From assembly GCF_000220395.1 (NCBI RefSeq), contig NW_004086595.1:27727-91726 (forward strand): DNA of 64,000 nt, read 5' to 3'. The notes beneath the pieces are model-generated. The model had not been told where the DNA came from. It did no database searches and saw nothing but the letters and a program-made list of their open reading frames with translations. This stretch comes from Ichthyophthirius multifiliis. Its lineage: Eukaryota > Ciliophora > Oligohymenophorea > Hymenostomatida. The translations under genes and the position numbers were made by a program. Of this stretch, positions 40,766-53,113 are shown piece by piece (positions within the stretch are counted from its first letter, which is position 1; each line of letters starts with the position of its first letter).

Positions 40766-41970
40766 ATGTTGTTTCCTTTAATAATTTTATTAGTGATTCT
40801 CTCAAAATTCACAAAAGTAATATATATATATATATATAAATTAAAATTAAAAAAATAAGTTCGGTAATGTAATAAATTAGCAATATTATAATCTATATGA
40901 TTGGCTTTTCTATAAATCTTAAATTCCTCGTAAATTTATGTGGAGTTTAATATATAACACAATGTGTTTTATATATCCACAAACATAATGGAAATCAATG
41001 AACTATGGTTATGCTACATTAAAAGATGACGGAGTCTTAATTCAGAATTTAAAAAGTGAAGATGAAGATGAAAGATTATGTTTGTAATTATATCATTATA
41101 TGGCCACATGTAAAAAAATATATTAATAAAAATATAGTATTAAATATATTATATATTTTTATAGAATAAAATAAATAATAAAACCTTAATGGATTAAATA
41201 TTTTAGAAATAGGAAGCGGAAGAGGAGGTGGATTAGAATATATAAGTAAATATTTAAATCCTTTAAAATGTGTTGGTGTAGATTATTCTGAAAACTAAGT
41301 AGCTTTTTGTAAAAATTAATATGCAAATAATCAGAAATTAGAATTTTTTTAAGTATTTTTTTATATTTTCTTTTGTGGGGGGGGGGGGGGGAAAAATAAA
41401 ATGTTTTATATATTTAAAAAATAAAGGGAGATTCCGAAAATTTAGATTAAATATAAGAATTTACTCATAATAATTTCGATATAGTTATTAATGTAGAAAG
41501 TAGTCATTGTTATGGAAGTTTTGATAACTTTGTTAATTAAGTTTGTAAATTGTTAAAACCCTAAGGTATTTTTTGCTTTACTGATTTCAGAACATTAAAT
41601 GAGGCTTAAAATCTTTAAAAATATTTTGAAAATCATAATTAATTAGTAATTATTAATATATATACATATATTTTATATAATAATAAGGAATTAGTTGAAT
41701 ATGAAGATATTACAGTTAATGTTTTATAAAGTTTGAAATTGGATGAAAAAAGAAGAACTTAATTAATTGAAAATAATGTTATCTTCTGTATATTTTATAA
41801 TAATAAAATATTTATATTATATTATAAATCTTAAAAAATAAAAATAAAAAATAGTTTTAAGACCTTTTTTCTGTAAATTTAGTGGTTTATAAGGCACTAG
41901 AATAAATTAAGAATTTGCTACAAGAGAAACAATATATGTAGCTTACTTTTTAAGAAGAAAAAATAATTGA
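40766..41970 (+). CDS. membrane-anchored class I SAM-dependent methyltransferase
   Basis: ATG 40766 begins a signal anchor (MLFPLIILLVILSKFTKQ) ahead of YYNLYDWLFYKSQIPRKF. The SAM motif I is ILEIGSGRGGGLEYI, followed by CVGVDYSENQVAFCKNQY, GDSENLDQ, DIVINVESSHCYGSF and LLKPQGIFCFTDFR. This INVE(A/S)SHCY signature and the GRGGG loop resemble bacterial (mycobacterial phthiotriolone-type) lipid methyltransferases more than Erg6 or COQ5; bacterial ancestry is inference. The C terminus FSGLQGTRINQEFATRETIY ends at TGA 41968-41970. Splicing is in frame for the first four exons (introns 40817-40880, 41110-41164, 41353-41426). Substrate unknown; a lipid or quinone-like compound is likely. Confidence 0.82.
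41377..41391 (+). repeat. G15 homopolymer inside an intron
   Basis: Fifteen consecutive G in the 41353-41426 intron of the methyltransferase gene, between T-rich and A-rich DNA. It is by far the longest G or C run in the window. Confidence 0.95.
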
Positions 41971-42076
41971 AAACTAAAAAAAAAACAACAAAAATAATAA
42001 AAATATTTTTTATAGTTTTTTTCAATAAATTAAATTTAAAAAATTTAAAAATTTTAATTTAAAAAATAAAATAAAA

Positions 42077-42861
42077 ATGCATTCAGTTTAATATTTACCT
42101 GGACAAGGATAATCCATAAAACTTAACTTATCCCATAATATAAGTGAAAATAAAATGCTAGAAGTTCGTTTTGAATTAAATTCGACAATAAGTCAAGTTA
42201 AATAATAAATAGAAAAAAGATACGGCACATCGAGTTAAATGATGTAGTTAGTTTTAGAAGATTCTTAAGGAAATAAAATTTCTTCAATGAATGAAGATAA
42301 TTAATAATTAGGTTATTATAATCCTTAGGATAATTATACAATACATGTAATTGATTTAAATCCTCATTCAGTTCTAAAAGACATCACTGATGTAAACTAA
42401 GTAAAGAAATATTAAATTTCAGAAGAAGATTATGATAAAATACCAGATAATTTTAGAAAATTCAAATAAAAAATAGACTAAAATAATCCAAATTAAAACA
42501 ATAATATAGTATTTGTAGAAGATAATTATTTATAAGATTTTGCTGAAAAAATGCATAAAAACGATAGATGTTAAATTATTAATACTAAAAACAGAGGAAC
42601 TATATGTAAAAAAAAAATCATAGTATTTTTTTATTTAAAAAAAATATAGAATATATAGGAAAAATACCCGATCTTGGTTAAGGATATTATATTGGAATTT
42701 AACTTGATGAACCTATAGGAAAAAATAATGGATCTTATAATGGAGTTAAATATTTTAACTGTTAAAATAAATATGGGTTATTTATAAGACCTGATAAAAT
42801 TGAAACTGGAGATTTTCCTGAATTAGATCTTGATGATTTATACTCGGATGATGAAATTTGA
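42077..42861 (+). CDS. TBCB: tubulin-folding cofactor B (UBL + CAP-Gly)
   Basis: Chaperone that works with cofactor E on alpha-tubulin. Two exons, 246 residues, close to the 244 of human TBCB, with no frame slip. N-terminal ubiquitin-like domain: LEVRFELNSTISQVKQQIEK, then YGTSSQMMQLVLED. Middle segment: VKKYQISEEDYDKIPDNFRK. CAP-Gly domain, spanning the intron 42606-42649: RGTIQYIGKIPDLGQGYYIG, LDEPIGKNNGSYNGVKYF and KYGLFIRPDKI. The acidic end GDFPELDLDDLYSDDEI matches the family's GDFPE tail. It starts 106 bp after the methyltransferase stop on the same strand. Confidence 0.95.
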
Positions 42862-42888
42862 TCTTTTCTTAAAACTTTTTTATTAAAT

Positions 42889-42936
<48 letters not shown>

Positions 42937-43167
42937 TATATATAATTTAATGTATTTTTTTTATTTATTTAATCATTTATTTTAATTTTTTAAAAAAAAT
43001 TATCATGTTTTTTTTTTTTAATTTTTATTAAAATAAATATATATGTGATAAAGTATTTTTATATTTAATAAATTTAGATTTATTTTAAATAGAAAATAAA
43101 AAATATATTATTATTATCTTTTTTTACAAAATAAAATAAAATAAAATAAAAGCTAAAAAAATTAATT
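42862..43167. other. A/T-rich spacer
   Basis: Contains a (TA)n run at about 42893-42931; no gene seen. Confidence 0.65.
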
Positions 43168-43723
43168 ATGTAAGAATCTATAACAAAAGAAATATTTATA
43201 GAAAAATATTTAATATTACAGAATTCACAAAATAAGTACAATAGAGAACAAGCAAACTAATATATAATAAATTTTTAAAAATCACAATAATCCTGGTAAA
43301 TATCACGTGAACTATTAATCACAGAGGATCCTTAAATATAATTTTTAGGAGCATAAATAATATACTTAAAATTAAAATAATAATTCTTACAATTAACACC
43401 AGAAAACTAAAATGAACTTAAATTATTTTTATTCTAATGCTTAGAAAAAAACTTACAAACTCCGACTTTAAGATAATTATGCTCTGCAATATCTATATTA
43501 GGTATTATAGGAATATCTTAAAGGTAAATAATTTTATATTTGAAAAAAAATAATATTAATATATTATTTATTATAAAAATAAATATTAAAAAAAACATAA
43601 TTTTAATATTTATATATATATTGAAATTATTATTAAACAATAATAATATATAATTATTAAAAAAAATATATAATATATAAAAAAAAATATAAACTAATAA
43701 AAATATATTAATAATAATAAATA

Positions 43724-43787
<64 letters not shown>

Positions 43788-46269
43788 CATTTTAGTACAT
43801 GGCATGATTTTATTGAAAATTTAATATTCTATATGCAAAAAGGTGAAAAAGAATTAATTTTAGGATTAGAAATAATAAAAAGTTTACCAGAAAATCTTTA
43901 AGATATGATATTAGGATAATCTCAAGTTAATTAAATTAAAGAATTTCTCTTATCAAAAAAGACTTATATATTTTAAATATGGGATTCTTTATTAATTCTA
44001 AATAATTCTAATATTATCGAAAAAACTCTTTAGTGTATAAATTCATGGAATTTTGTTAATTTTTACATATTAGATTAACTTTCTATATTAGAAAAGATTC
44101 TAAATTAATAAAATTATAAAGAAATTGTTTGTGAAATTCTTTAAAAAACTTTAAAAAACTCTCCTAATATCCACATATTAGAAGAAAATACTCTCCATGA
44201 AACAAAAAAGCATCTTCCAGAAAACGAAGTTCTTTCAATAGAAAAATTCTTATTTTTTGTAATTACTAAAGTGCTTTTTCATGTGAAGTCCTTCTTTAAA
44301 TTTTTGAGGTTTTCCCGATTTTATTAATTGATAGTAATGAGGAAATTCATAAAAAACTAACATAAATTTTCTTTTTTTTCCTTTCTTCAGAAAGCTTCCT
44401 AATATCCTCTACATCATTTTCTTTTTTTTAATAATATACTAAAAACTTAAAAGCTTATAAACAACCGAATGTGGAAGATTTCCGTTTAGAAATCTACATA
44501 AAAAGTCTAGAAATTCTCCTTTAGAAAATAAAGTGTAAATCCCATGTCATAAACCTTAAAAAAAACACCACAAATAAAAAAAAAATCATTAATCTAGAAA
44601 CCAACGAAGAAGAAAACTACGAAGAAGAAAATTTACAAGAAGAAAACGATGAAGATATCCAGTTTAATGAATATAGAGAAAATACACAAGAAGTATTTTA
44701 TAATATATTTTAAGCTCTAAGGGATTTTAGATAAGAAAAAGGCATTTTTTACATATATAATTACCTCTTCTAAAATCTCGATAAAGATATATAAACCTCA
44801 GAAGCCATAATATATGCCAGTATATAATTTATAGAACTTGAGTCTTTATAAAAACTAAACACTAATGCATAATAAATGCTTCTTTACATAGCTGAAAAAA
44901 TGCCAATTTCTCCCTTGATTTTATAAACTGCTTTTTAATATATTTATGAGGCTCTTTTTTCTTTTAAACATTAAGAAAATGAGTTTTTATTTAAAAAAAT
45001 TCTCATTTTTTTAATCCAGAATTTTTTTTATGAAATATAAATATAAAAATAAGCCGCTTTAACTTTCCAAAGTCTACTCGAAAATACTGAAATTGGTCAA
45101 AAAAATGACATTTTTGAAATTTTATTGTAGTTTTTTTAAAAGATTTTTTACTAAAAAGCCTCTTTTTTTATCCAAAAAAGTGTTTTGGAAGGAATTCTAA
45201 CCTTTTTTATCAAAATCGAAGACTTAAACTAGAAAAAAATACTCCTAGAAAATTTCCTTAACGAACTCTAAACTTTCCTAAACACAAAAATTAACGAAAA
45301 AACCTATATTTCAGCCAAAGAAACTCTCGAAATTTACAAAAGTATATTCCAAGCTTTTGACGTTTCTGAAAAAAAGAAGAAAAAATTCTCCGAAGAAATA
45401 TCAATCTATTTTTTCAGACAAAACAAACAAAAGCTACAGTTTCTTTTCCAAAGCTTCGCTTCAATTAAGTTCAAAGACTACTTCCTACCCTTCATAGATC
45501 TCTATATTTCTATAATAAAAACCTCAGGGGATCTGTTAGGCTCTGAATATGAGGAAATGTTGGATAGTGTGATGCATTTTTGGAAGGAAAACCCAATAAA
45601 ATACTTCCAAGTACTAAAAATTATCACCTTTTTGTTATAGGAAAACCCTAATAATTTCTAAAAATGGGTATATTAGTCTTTTGTGGGTTTTAATGAATTT
45701 TTACTGTAATTTTTTTCTCAAAAAAATGAAAATTTAGACCCTGATTTGTTAAAAATTTACGTGGAAATTTTCAAAAATTTAATTTCAAAATTTCCTTCTT
45801 TTTTTTCACAAAACCAGCTTATTTTTGAAAAAAATACCCTTTTTATATTGAACATTTTCTCCAAAATAGAAAATTATGGTATGACTCGGGAAATATTACT
45901 CTTCTTAAGCTCCCTAATTTAAAGAAATGAAAACTTCCTAAACAATAATGCTTTCTTGAATATTTTCGCATCAATAATTTAGGCTATAGGTGTTATTTAG
46001 AAAGTTCAAATTAATTACATAGCAGCCATAGTGATTTAATGTGTGAAAAACATCAAAAATTATCAAGCATGCCTAGATGTAGTTGAAAGAAATTTAACAT
46101 TTGAAGATGATGTTTTATTAGAAAATAAAAATTTATAAGTAAATGTATTGTTGATATGGCCTAATTAGGAAATTTGGCACTTGTAAAAAGGGTTTTAAGT
46201 GCTTTTTATTCATATGTGGCAAAGTAGAGTAGTTTAGAAGATATACTATATGAGTATTAATTATTATGA
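43168..46269 (+). CDS. importin-beta family karyopherin, TNPO3/IPO13/Mtr10-like
   Basis: Nuclear transport receptor of HEAT repeats. ATG 43168; the N terminus (YNREQANQYIINFQKSQQSW, LGAQIIYLKLKQQFLQL, LRQLCSAISILGIIGISQ) is the importin N-terminal domain of the TNPO3/IPO13 branch. After a 272-nt intron (43524-43795, with TA microsatellite) comes a single long exon of helical repeats, for example WHDFIENLIFYMQKGEKELI, FRLEIYIKSLEILLQ, SEAIIYASIQFIELESLQ and GQKNDIFEILLQFFQK. An acidic loop (EENYEEENLQEENDEDIQ) is also present. The C terminus DMAQLGNLALVKRVLSAFYS ends at TGA 46267-46269. Two single-base slips (T8 at 44422-44429; A5 near 46124) restore one frame. From about 44,450 on, codons ending in C are noticeably commoner than elsewhere in the window. 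Confidence 0.85.
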
Positions 46270-46494
46270 TTTGGTATATTAATTATTATGTTTATGGAGT
46301 ATTAATTAATTATTTATTTTAAATTTTTTTTTTTTTAAGTTTAATTTTTTTATGTGTTTAATTTATTTATAGGCAAAAAATAAAAAAATTAAATTTTTTT
46401 ATTTAAAAAAAAAAAAAGATATATATGCTATTTATTAAAAAAAAAAAAAAAAAAAAAAAAAATTTAAAAAAAAAAAAAATGATAAATTATAACG

Positions 46495-47149
46495 ATGTCA
46501 GATATAAAAGAACTTTATGCAAAAACTTTCAAACGAGTAATTTAGCAAAAAATAATAAAAAGATTCTTAAATTAAAAAATAAAAACTAAAATATATTCAA
46601 AAAAAAATAATAAAAAAAAAAATTATTATAAGATTACATCTATAAAAATAAAAAATAAAAAAAAACAATAGCTTACTAATTTAATATATTTTAACAAAAG
46701 CCGGTTAATGTGTAATGGGAGTAAGATGTCACTTTGCACATGGTCAAGAAGAAATAAGAAATCCAGCATTAGATGTAAAAAATAAATATTCCAAAATAAA
46801 AATTTTTATATTATATAATTATAGCCTCTTGTCTAATATCCTACATTAGCTGCTATAATGTCTAATCCAGCTTCTTTATCAAGTAAAATGATAAAATGTA
46901 AATATAATGATATTGGTAGCTTGTAAATATGGAGTTTCTTGTCATTATTCTCACGGAGAACCTTAATTATAATAATAAATATTAGCATAATTAATAATAT
47001 TAGGAAATGCTTTATTAAAATTAATTACATTAATAATAAATTTATTAGTAATAATAAATTGTAATCCTTAATACTATTACTAATAATCTGTCTTAGTTAT
47101 AATAATAATACTAAGCCATTTAACCATAATAAGTAATAATTAAAATTAT

Positions 47150-47196
<47 letters not shown>

Positions 47197-47197
47197 T

Positions 47198-47231
<34 letters not shown>

Positions 47232-47633
47232 CATTTTTTTTAGATTTCTCCAGAATAAAAGAAGAATATAACAATTTATTAATTATAATTTATGATAAAA
47301 GAAATGAGTAAAATTAATATACCAAATGAATATATGGCAATTGTCTAAAGAGCAGCAGAAATACTTTAAGTTTAAAATATTTAAGGATGTTCATAATTAT
47401 TAAATGTAAATATTTATTTATATATTTTTAATATTTATTTAAAATTATTTATATAATTATTTATTTATTTTTATTTTTTAATTTTTTAGGAAGTTATTAA
47501 TCGAAATGATTGCCCTGCTGAAGAAAAAAAATAATATGAAAATATTATTAATTAAGCTTAGATTTTGGCACAAAATTTAATGGTTTAATATTCTGGCATA
47601 TAATAATAACCATTATAACCAAATTAATAATGA
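46495..47633 (+). CDS. CCCH-type zinc-finger RNA-binding protein, Q-rich
   Basis: TTP-like CCCH fingers bind A/U-rich RNA. ATG 46495 MSDIKELYAKTFKR; a first finger is visible as GQCVMGVRCHFAHGQEEIR (its first cysteine is not evident), and the second as MIKCKYNDIGS then CKYGVSCHYSHGEP, with a slip of frame between the halves at about 46920. Linker: PLVQYPTLAAIMSNPASL. The middle is Gln-rich, written mostly with TAA. C-terminal exons read MIKEMSKINIPNEYMAIVQR and EVINRNDCPAEEKKQYENII, ending at TGA 47631-47633. Introns include 46780-46830 (approximate) and a TA-rich one near 47150-47245. Confidence 0.72.
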
Positions 47634-48024
47634 AACTTATTTTAAATTTATTAAAAAAAAAAAAAAAATATATATATATTTATATTATTTAAATAATTAA
47701 AAAAAAAAACATTAAATAATAATTTTTACTAGTTTATGAATTCATAAATTTATAAATATTTATATATAAATAAATGAAAATATTTTTATTTAATTATATA
47801 ATTATTTCTTTAAAAAATATGCTTTAAACATTTTTTCTATTTAATAATATAAATTATTAAAAAATTTTTAGATTAGAATATTAAATCTTTTAAAATATAT
47901 ATAAAAAAAAATTATATATTAACAAAAAAATTTAATTATAAATTTTAATATTAAAAAACATTTTAACATTTAAAAATATAATTTTTTTTTTTAAAAAAAT
48001 AAAAATTTAAATTATAAAAAAAAA
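47634..48024. other. A/T-rich spacer
   Basis: Nothing recognised. Confidence 0.65.
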
Positions 48025-49954
48025 ATGAATTCAAATGATATTAATAAATAACAAGTATAATAAAAATTATAAGACCTAAAATAATCTATATTAAAAAATA
48101 AACAATAAATAAATTAAATCCTTAAAAAAGATGATTCAATAACATTAAACGATACTAATAAATTTTTTTAAAATACGAATATTATCAGTAATTAAAACAT
48201 TTTAGAAGCCAATAAAGAAAATTCATTAAATATAACTGCAAGTAATATATTTTTAAATACAAGTAACAATATAAACAGCTCATAAAATCAAATAGACTAT
48301 CAAAGTATAATATAAAATAAATAATAAAAATTAAATAACTAAGAAAAGTCATTTAATTATAATTAAATAGGTCAGATTATATAAAAGCAAATGAAGAATA
48401 AAACACAAGTAAAAGTTAATAATGAAAGCACATTTAATACCGAAATAATATCATCTTTCGAAGTTAATTAAAATAATGTTTATTAAAATAATCAATAAAA
48501 ATAATAATAATATTAAAAAATATTCATTCCAATAATTTTTTTAAAAAATAATTTTTAAAATTCGTAAATAATGCCTAATATGTATATTGTAGATTTATAT
48601 AAACTCGAAAATATTATTTATAAAAATGAATTTTTCACTATTTTTAAAGTACATATATATATATAATTTTAAAATTATTAATATTTAATTAAGGCTGTTT
48701 CTTTAATTGAAGAAAGTAAAGGCCAATATGTACTTTTTAAAGTTTATGAATATAATCATAATTCATATAATTTAGGATTAAATGAAATAAATAATTATAT
48801 GCATTTATATGAAAATAACATTAACTTTTTTGAATCAGGAATTATTAAATTGAAGGACTTTTTTTAGTTTAAAGTATTTAATATATATTATATAACAATT
48901 TATATCAATACTATACCAATATATTTTTTATAAAAATATAGGAAAATCTATGCTTAGTTTTTGATTATTAAGGAGAATATTTAACATAACTAAGTAGTAA
49001 ATTTCTTAGTTTATGTACAATAAAATAAGTAATCAATTTTTATTTCATAAATTATATTAATAAAAATATAAATAAAAAAAGATAATTGCAAAGTTACTTA
49101 ACATATTATAAAATTTTCAAAATTAAAATCTAGTATACAATAATTTGAATCCTTAAAATATAATATTTAATTAAAAAAAATAAATCATAAATGTATAAAA
49201 AAAATATATAAAATAAAAGATATTAATATTTTATATTAAGCAAATATATTTAAATTTTCATTATAATAATAGAATATATATATAAAAATTAAATAAATTA
49301 TTTATATAAAACTTAAAATAGAAGGTTAAAAAAAATAGAAATAAATAGATATATTATATTATATATATATATTATTATATTTATATTTATTTATATATTT
49401 CTATAATTTTATATTTTTATATATATTATATTTTTAATTTTATTTATACATGTATTTTTGTATTTTTTTATATTATTATAAATTAGATTTTTATTTCTGA
49501 TTTATCAACTTCTTTTATATTTAATAAATAATCTGAAATTTATTTGAATAATATTAAATATTTATCTCCAGAAACAATTTTAGGTTTTTAATCATCTTTT
49601 AAATCTCCAATATGGTCTTTAGGTTGTATTATGTACGAACTATTAGTAGGATAGCCTTTATTTTATACTAACGATAAAAAAGAGCTAATATTTATTATTA
49701 AATCAGTTTTTTAAGAAGAATAATTAATATTTTCACAAAAAAAAAATATTATATAAGAATAATTTTATTAAGATAATGAAGAAACTATTTGTAAAATATA
49801 AGAAATAAATGATAAAATAAATGAAATCAAAGAAAATATAAATATTGTTTAAGAATAGCCTTTACTTTTTGATTTTCTTTAATATACATTATAATAAAAT
49901 CCTTCTAAAAGACAATCAATTGAATTTTTATTATAGCATAATTGGATAAATTGA
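48025..49954 (+). CDS. protein pseudokinase (CMGC-like fold)
   Basis: ATG 48025 MNSNDINKQQVQQKLQDLKQ begins a disordered Q/N-rich N terminus of about 170 residues. A kinase-like fold follows: YKNEFFTIFK (degenerate glycine loop), QYVLFKVYEY (VAIK-type Lys present), LCLVFDYQGEYLTQL (hinge) and NLVYNNLNPQNIIF. In the last, the HRD of HRDLKPxN is replaced by YNN, so the catalytic aspartate is gone. DFG is ISDLS (Asp kept). The C lobe is good: YLSPETILGFQSSF, SPIWSLGCIMYELLVGQPLF, and a final NPSKRQSIEFLLQHNWIN before TGA 49952-49954. Introns at 48649-48693 and three more, one long and A/T-rich (about 49180-49490). Phosphotransfer is unlikely; a scaffold or regulator is inferred. Confidence 0.78.
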
Positions 49955-50655
49955 TTTTATTAATATATATATTGTTTAAATTATTTACAATTTATATAGA
50001 AAACATTAAATATTTGAAAATATAAAATTTTTATAAAAAATATATTTAAGATAAATTATGATTAAAAATTAATAATATTATTATTAAAATTTAAAATAAA
50101 AAAATAATAGGATAATTTTTTAACAAAGGTTTAAAATTAAAAAATAAATATAAAAAAGAATAATGAAAATTTTAAAAAATTATAAAAAATAATATATAAA
50201 TATAAACAAGATATTTATAAAGATTTGGATATAGAATAAAAAATGTTAAAATTTAAGAAAAATAAAAATAAATTTATAGTAACTTAATATTAAAAAAAAA
50301 TCATATTAACAAAATAAAAATATATTGAAGAAAAAAAAAATAAAAAAAATACTTTAATTAAAATAAAAAATATTAAATAAAAGAAAAAAATTAAAAATAT
50401 AATAATTTATTTAAAAATAAATAAATATATTTTTATATATATATAAAATTATATTTTTATATATTTAATTTATAAAATATTATAAATTATATTTATATAT
50501 TAACTCAATAATTATTAATTAAAACGTAAATAAATATTATTTATAAATACATTATAACTTTTCTTTTTTTAAAATATTAAATATATATATATATATATAT
50601 AAATTTTTTTTATATATATATATTTTTTTTTTATATATAATATATTTTAATTATA
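49955..50655. other. A/T-rich spacer
   Basis: Poly-A and TA tracts; no supported gene. Confidence 0.6.
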
Positions 50656-51223
50656 TCATTATTTTTATTGATTTTATAATTATTATAATTCTTAATTTAC
50701 TTCCTACAAAAGTTATTTTTCTTCTTATTAAATAATATCATTATCTTGTTTGCAAGGATCTAATTTAATTAATTTATTACATTCTTAAAGCAATTCTGAT
50801 CTAAAAACTCTTCCTTTGTGCTCTACATAATTTTTAACACTCTATAAAATAATTAACATTGTAAAAAAAAAAATTATAAAAAAAAAACTTCAAATTCTTT
50901 ATCAGTAATGTATATATATTTTCCCCTTTCATCTATAACTCCATTAATATCTTTATTTATTTCCAAACTTTTAATTCTATTAATAATATCTGTAGTACTC
51001 ATTTTAAATTCTCCAGCGATTTCTTCTAAAACTACTACTTTTCTTAATTTTATATATTAACATATTTTCTAATTCAATTATCTATAAAATTATTCTTCAG
51101 TTTATTAATCCATTTTATCATTACCGCTTTCCTCTACTTACATAAATTACTTTATTTAACATAAATAAATATATATAACAGAATAGAAATATATATATAA
51201 ATAATTAATGTATATATAAATTA

Positions 51224-51277
<54 letters not shown>

Positions 51278-51865
51278 GAATTTCATTTTTTACTTGCCAT
51301 TTTTCAAATTCTTCCTATTCTTTTAATTTTTATAATTATTCTTGTTTTTTTTATTCTTCTTCCCTTTTAAATTCCTCTAATTCTCTTTGCCTTTCCTTTT
51401 CTTCATATTTCGAACGTTTTTATTATGATTATCTTTCTCTATGTTCATAATATTATTATATTTGCTTTTTTATATTTTATATATGTATTTTTAATTTCTG
51501 AAATATTTTTATTTTACCTCTCTTTATTATTATCGTTCTTATTTTTTTGCTTATTTTTTAGCTTTTCTCGTATCAGAAAAATCTGCTTTTTCCTCTTCTT
51601 CATCATCATTTTCATTTCCTTCTTCTGAATCTTCATTCTCCTCTGAATCTTAATTTTATTATAAATTTACTCTTTAAGCTCTTCTTTATGCATTTTATTA
51701 TTAATTTGTTTATTGCTCCTTTATTTATTTATTAATTAATATATTTTATAATTTTTATTATACTGGTTCTTAACATTTAGTTGTATTTTATTTATGGAAA
51801 AATATATAATAGGAAACTCCTACTATTAATAAAGAAATTGTAAAAAATAAAATATCAAAAAGCAT
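50656..51865 (-). CDS. DDRGK1: DDRGK domain protein 1 (UFBP1), UFMylation adaptor
   Basis: ER-membrane adaptor of the UFL1 E3 ligase. ATG 51865 opens a signal anchor (MLFDILFFTISLLIVGVSYY). Acidic and basic coiled coil follow (EENEDSEEGNENDDEEEEKA, YEEKERQRELEEFKREEEQK). The C-terminal winged-helix (PCI-like) domain reads VVVLEEIAGEFKMSTTDIIN, then RIKSLEINKDINGVIDERGK and YIYITDKEFE. GVIDERGK is the DDRGK signature. After an intron: SVKNYVEHKGRVFRSELLQE, then a Q-rich end to TGA 50656-50658. A (TA)n tract (about 51234-51272) sits in an intron. One base seems to be missing near the acceptor at about 51440. Divergent from the WD40-like gene with 142 bp between starts. Confidence 0.88.
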
Positions 51866-52007
51866 TTTTTTTTAAAAGATAAATTAGTTTATATTTTATA
51901 ATCAATATTTATTGTATATTTTTTTTATTAAATAATATTAATAAATAAAATAATATATATATATAATTATGTTTAATTAACATTATTTTTTTTTAAAAAA
52001 AATTTAT
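51866..52007. promoter_or_regulatory. bidirectional promoter interval
   Basis: The 142-bp A/T-only interval between the divergent DDRGK1 and WD40-like start codons must hold both promoters and both 5' leaders. No individual element can be assigned. Confidence 0.45.
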
Positions 52008-53113
52008 ATGTATTTCTACGAAAATATAGATGACCTTGAAGAAAGTATCGAAAAAATAACTATAGAAAAACAAAAAATCCACCAAAAGTATATATCGGAC
52101 ATAAAATTTCTCAAAAGAATTCCTTCGCAACTATTTCATTCGACAATACAATTAAATTATGGTAAAAAATCGACCAAAAATATCATCTAATATCCACAAT
52201 ATAACTATCTCATTAAAAAATATGCGTTTCATTAGATTTTTCATTTAAATATTAAATTTTTGCAGCATCATCATTAGATTAAATAGTCTCTTTTTACAAA
52301 AAATCATCTAATAATTAGTTTAAAAAATCTCCTAAAAATCTAATTCATTAAAGTTCTGTAGTTTCTTGCATTTTTTATGATAACGTATAATTCTTTCAAT
52401 TTCCAAAAAAAAAAAAAAACAAACAAAACAAAAAAAAGATTTAAGCATTAATAACTATAGATTTAGAAGGTCTTTTATATATATGGAATATTCATAATTT
52501 AAAAATAATCCGATAAATCAACGATTAGAAAATATCTACCTTTGATTTTATTTAATTGAACAAACAAGAAATTGCCTTTGCTAAAGACCAATACTATATA
52601 TGTCAATATGATATATTCAAAAACGAAATAAAATATAATTAAAACGAAAATCCAATAAAGAAAGTCTCAAAAAGCATTTTAAATTAAAAAAATGTAACTC
52701 ATTACATACTGCAAGCATATAATAATATGGGAAAATCTCCAATTGATACATATAATTAGTATAAATTAACCTAATACAGAAATAATAGGTATAATATATA
52801 TATATATAAATATAAATAATATATAAATATAGGTTTTTCTATTTTATTTAATTAATATATTCTTTTTTCTATGAGAGTAGTCTTTTTGGATTCCACACTA
52901 AAATATTTACCAAAGTATATTAAATATATATGATTTAGAGACTAAAAATACCGGAAAGAAATACATAATATAAGAAGGAAGCTAACGAACATACAATTTC
53001 TAAGAGTTTTAAAAAAGAGAAAAAGAAAAAACAGAATTTTTATTTACACGAGAAGACGGAAATTTATGTAGTTTTATTTTAGATAAAAATTTTATTAAAT
53101 AAAGTTTTTTTTG
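52008..53113 (+). CDS. WD40-like repeat protein
   Basis: ATG 52008 MYFYENIDDLEESIEKITIE, a short helical start. After intron 52162-52265 (donor GTAAAA, acceptor TTTGCAG): ASSLDQIVSFYKKSSNNQFK, then SSVVSCIFYDNVQFFQF, and LITIDLEGLLYIWNIHNLKI, a clear WD-type blade (..D..G.L.IW..). A second intron (from 52799) is followed by LNIYDLETKNTGKKYII and TEFLFTREDGNLCSFILDKN, another blade, ending at TGA 53111-53113. Only two or three blades are obvious, fewer than a full propeller, so it may be divergent or partial. A poly-A run near 52410-52436 breaks the frame. Specific function unknown. Confidence 0.55.
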
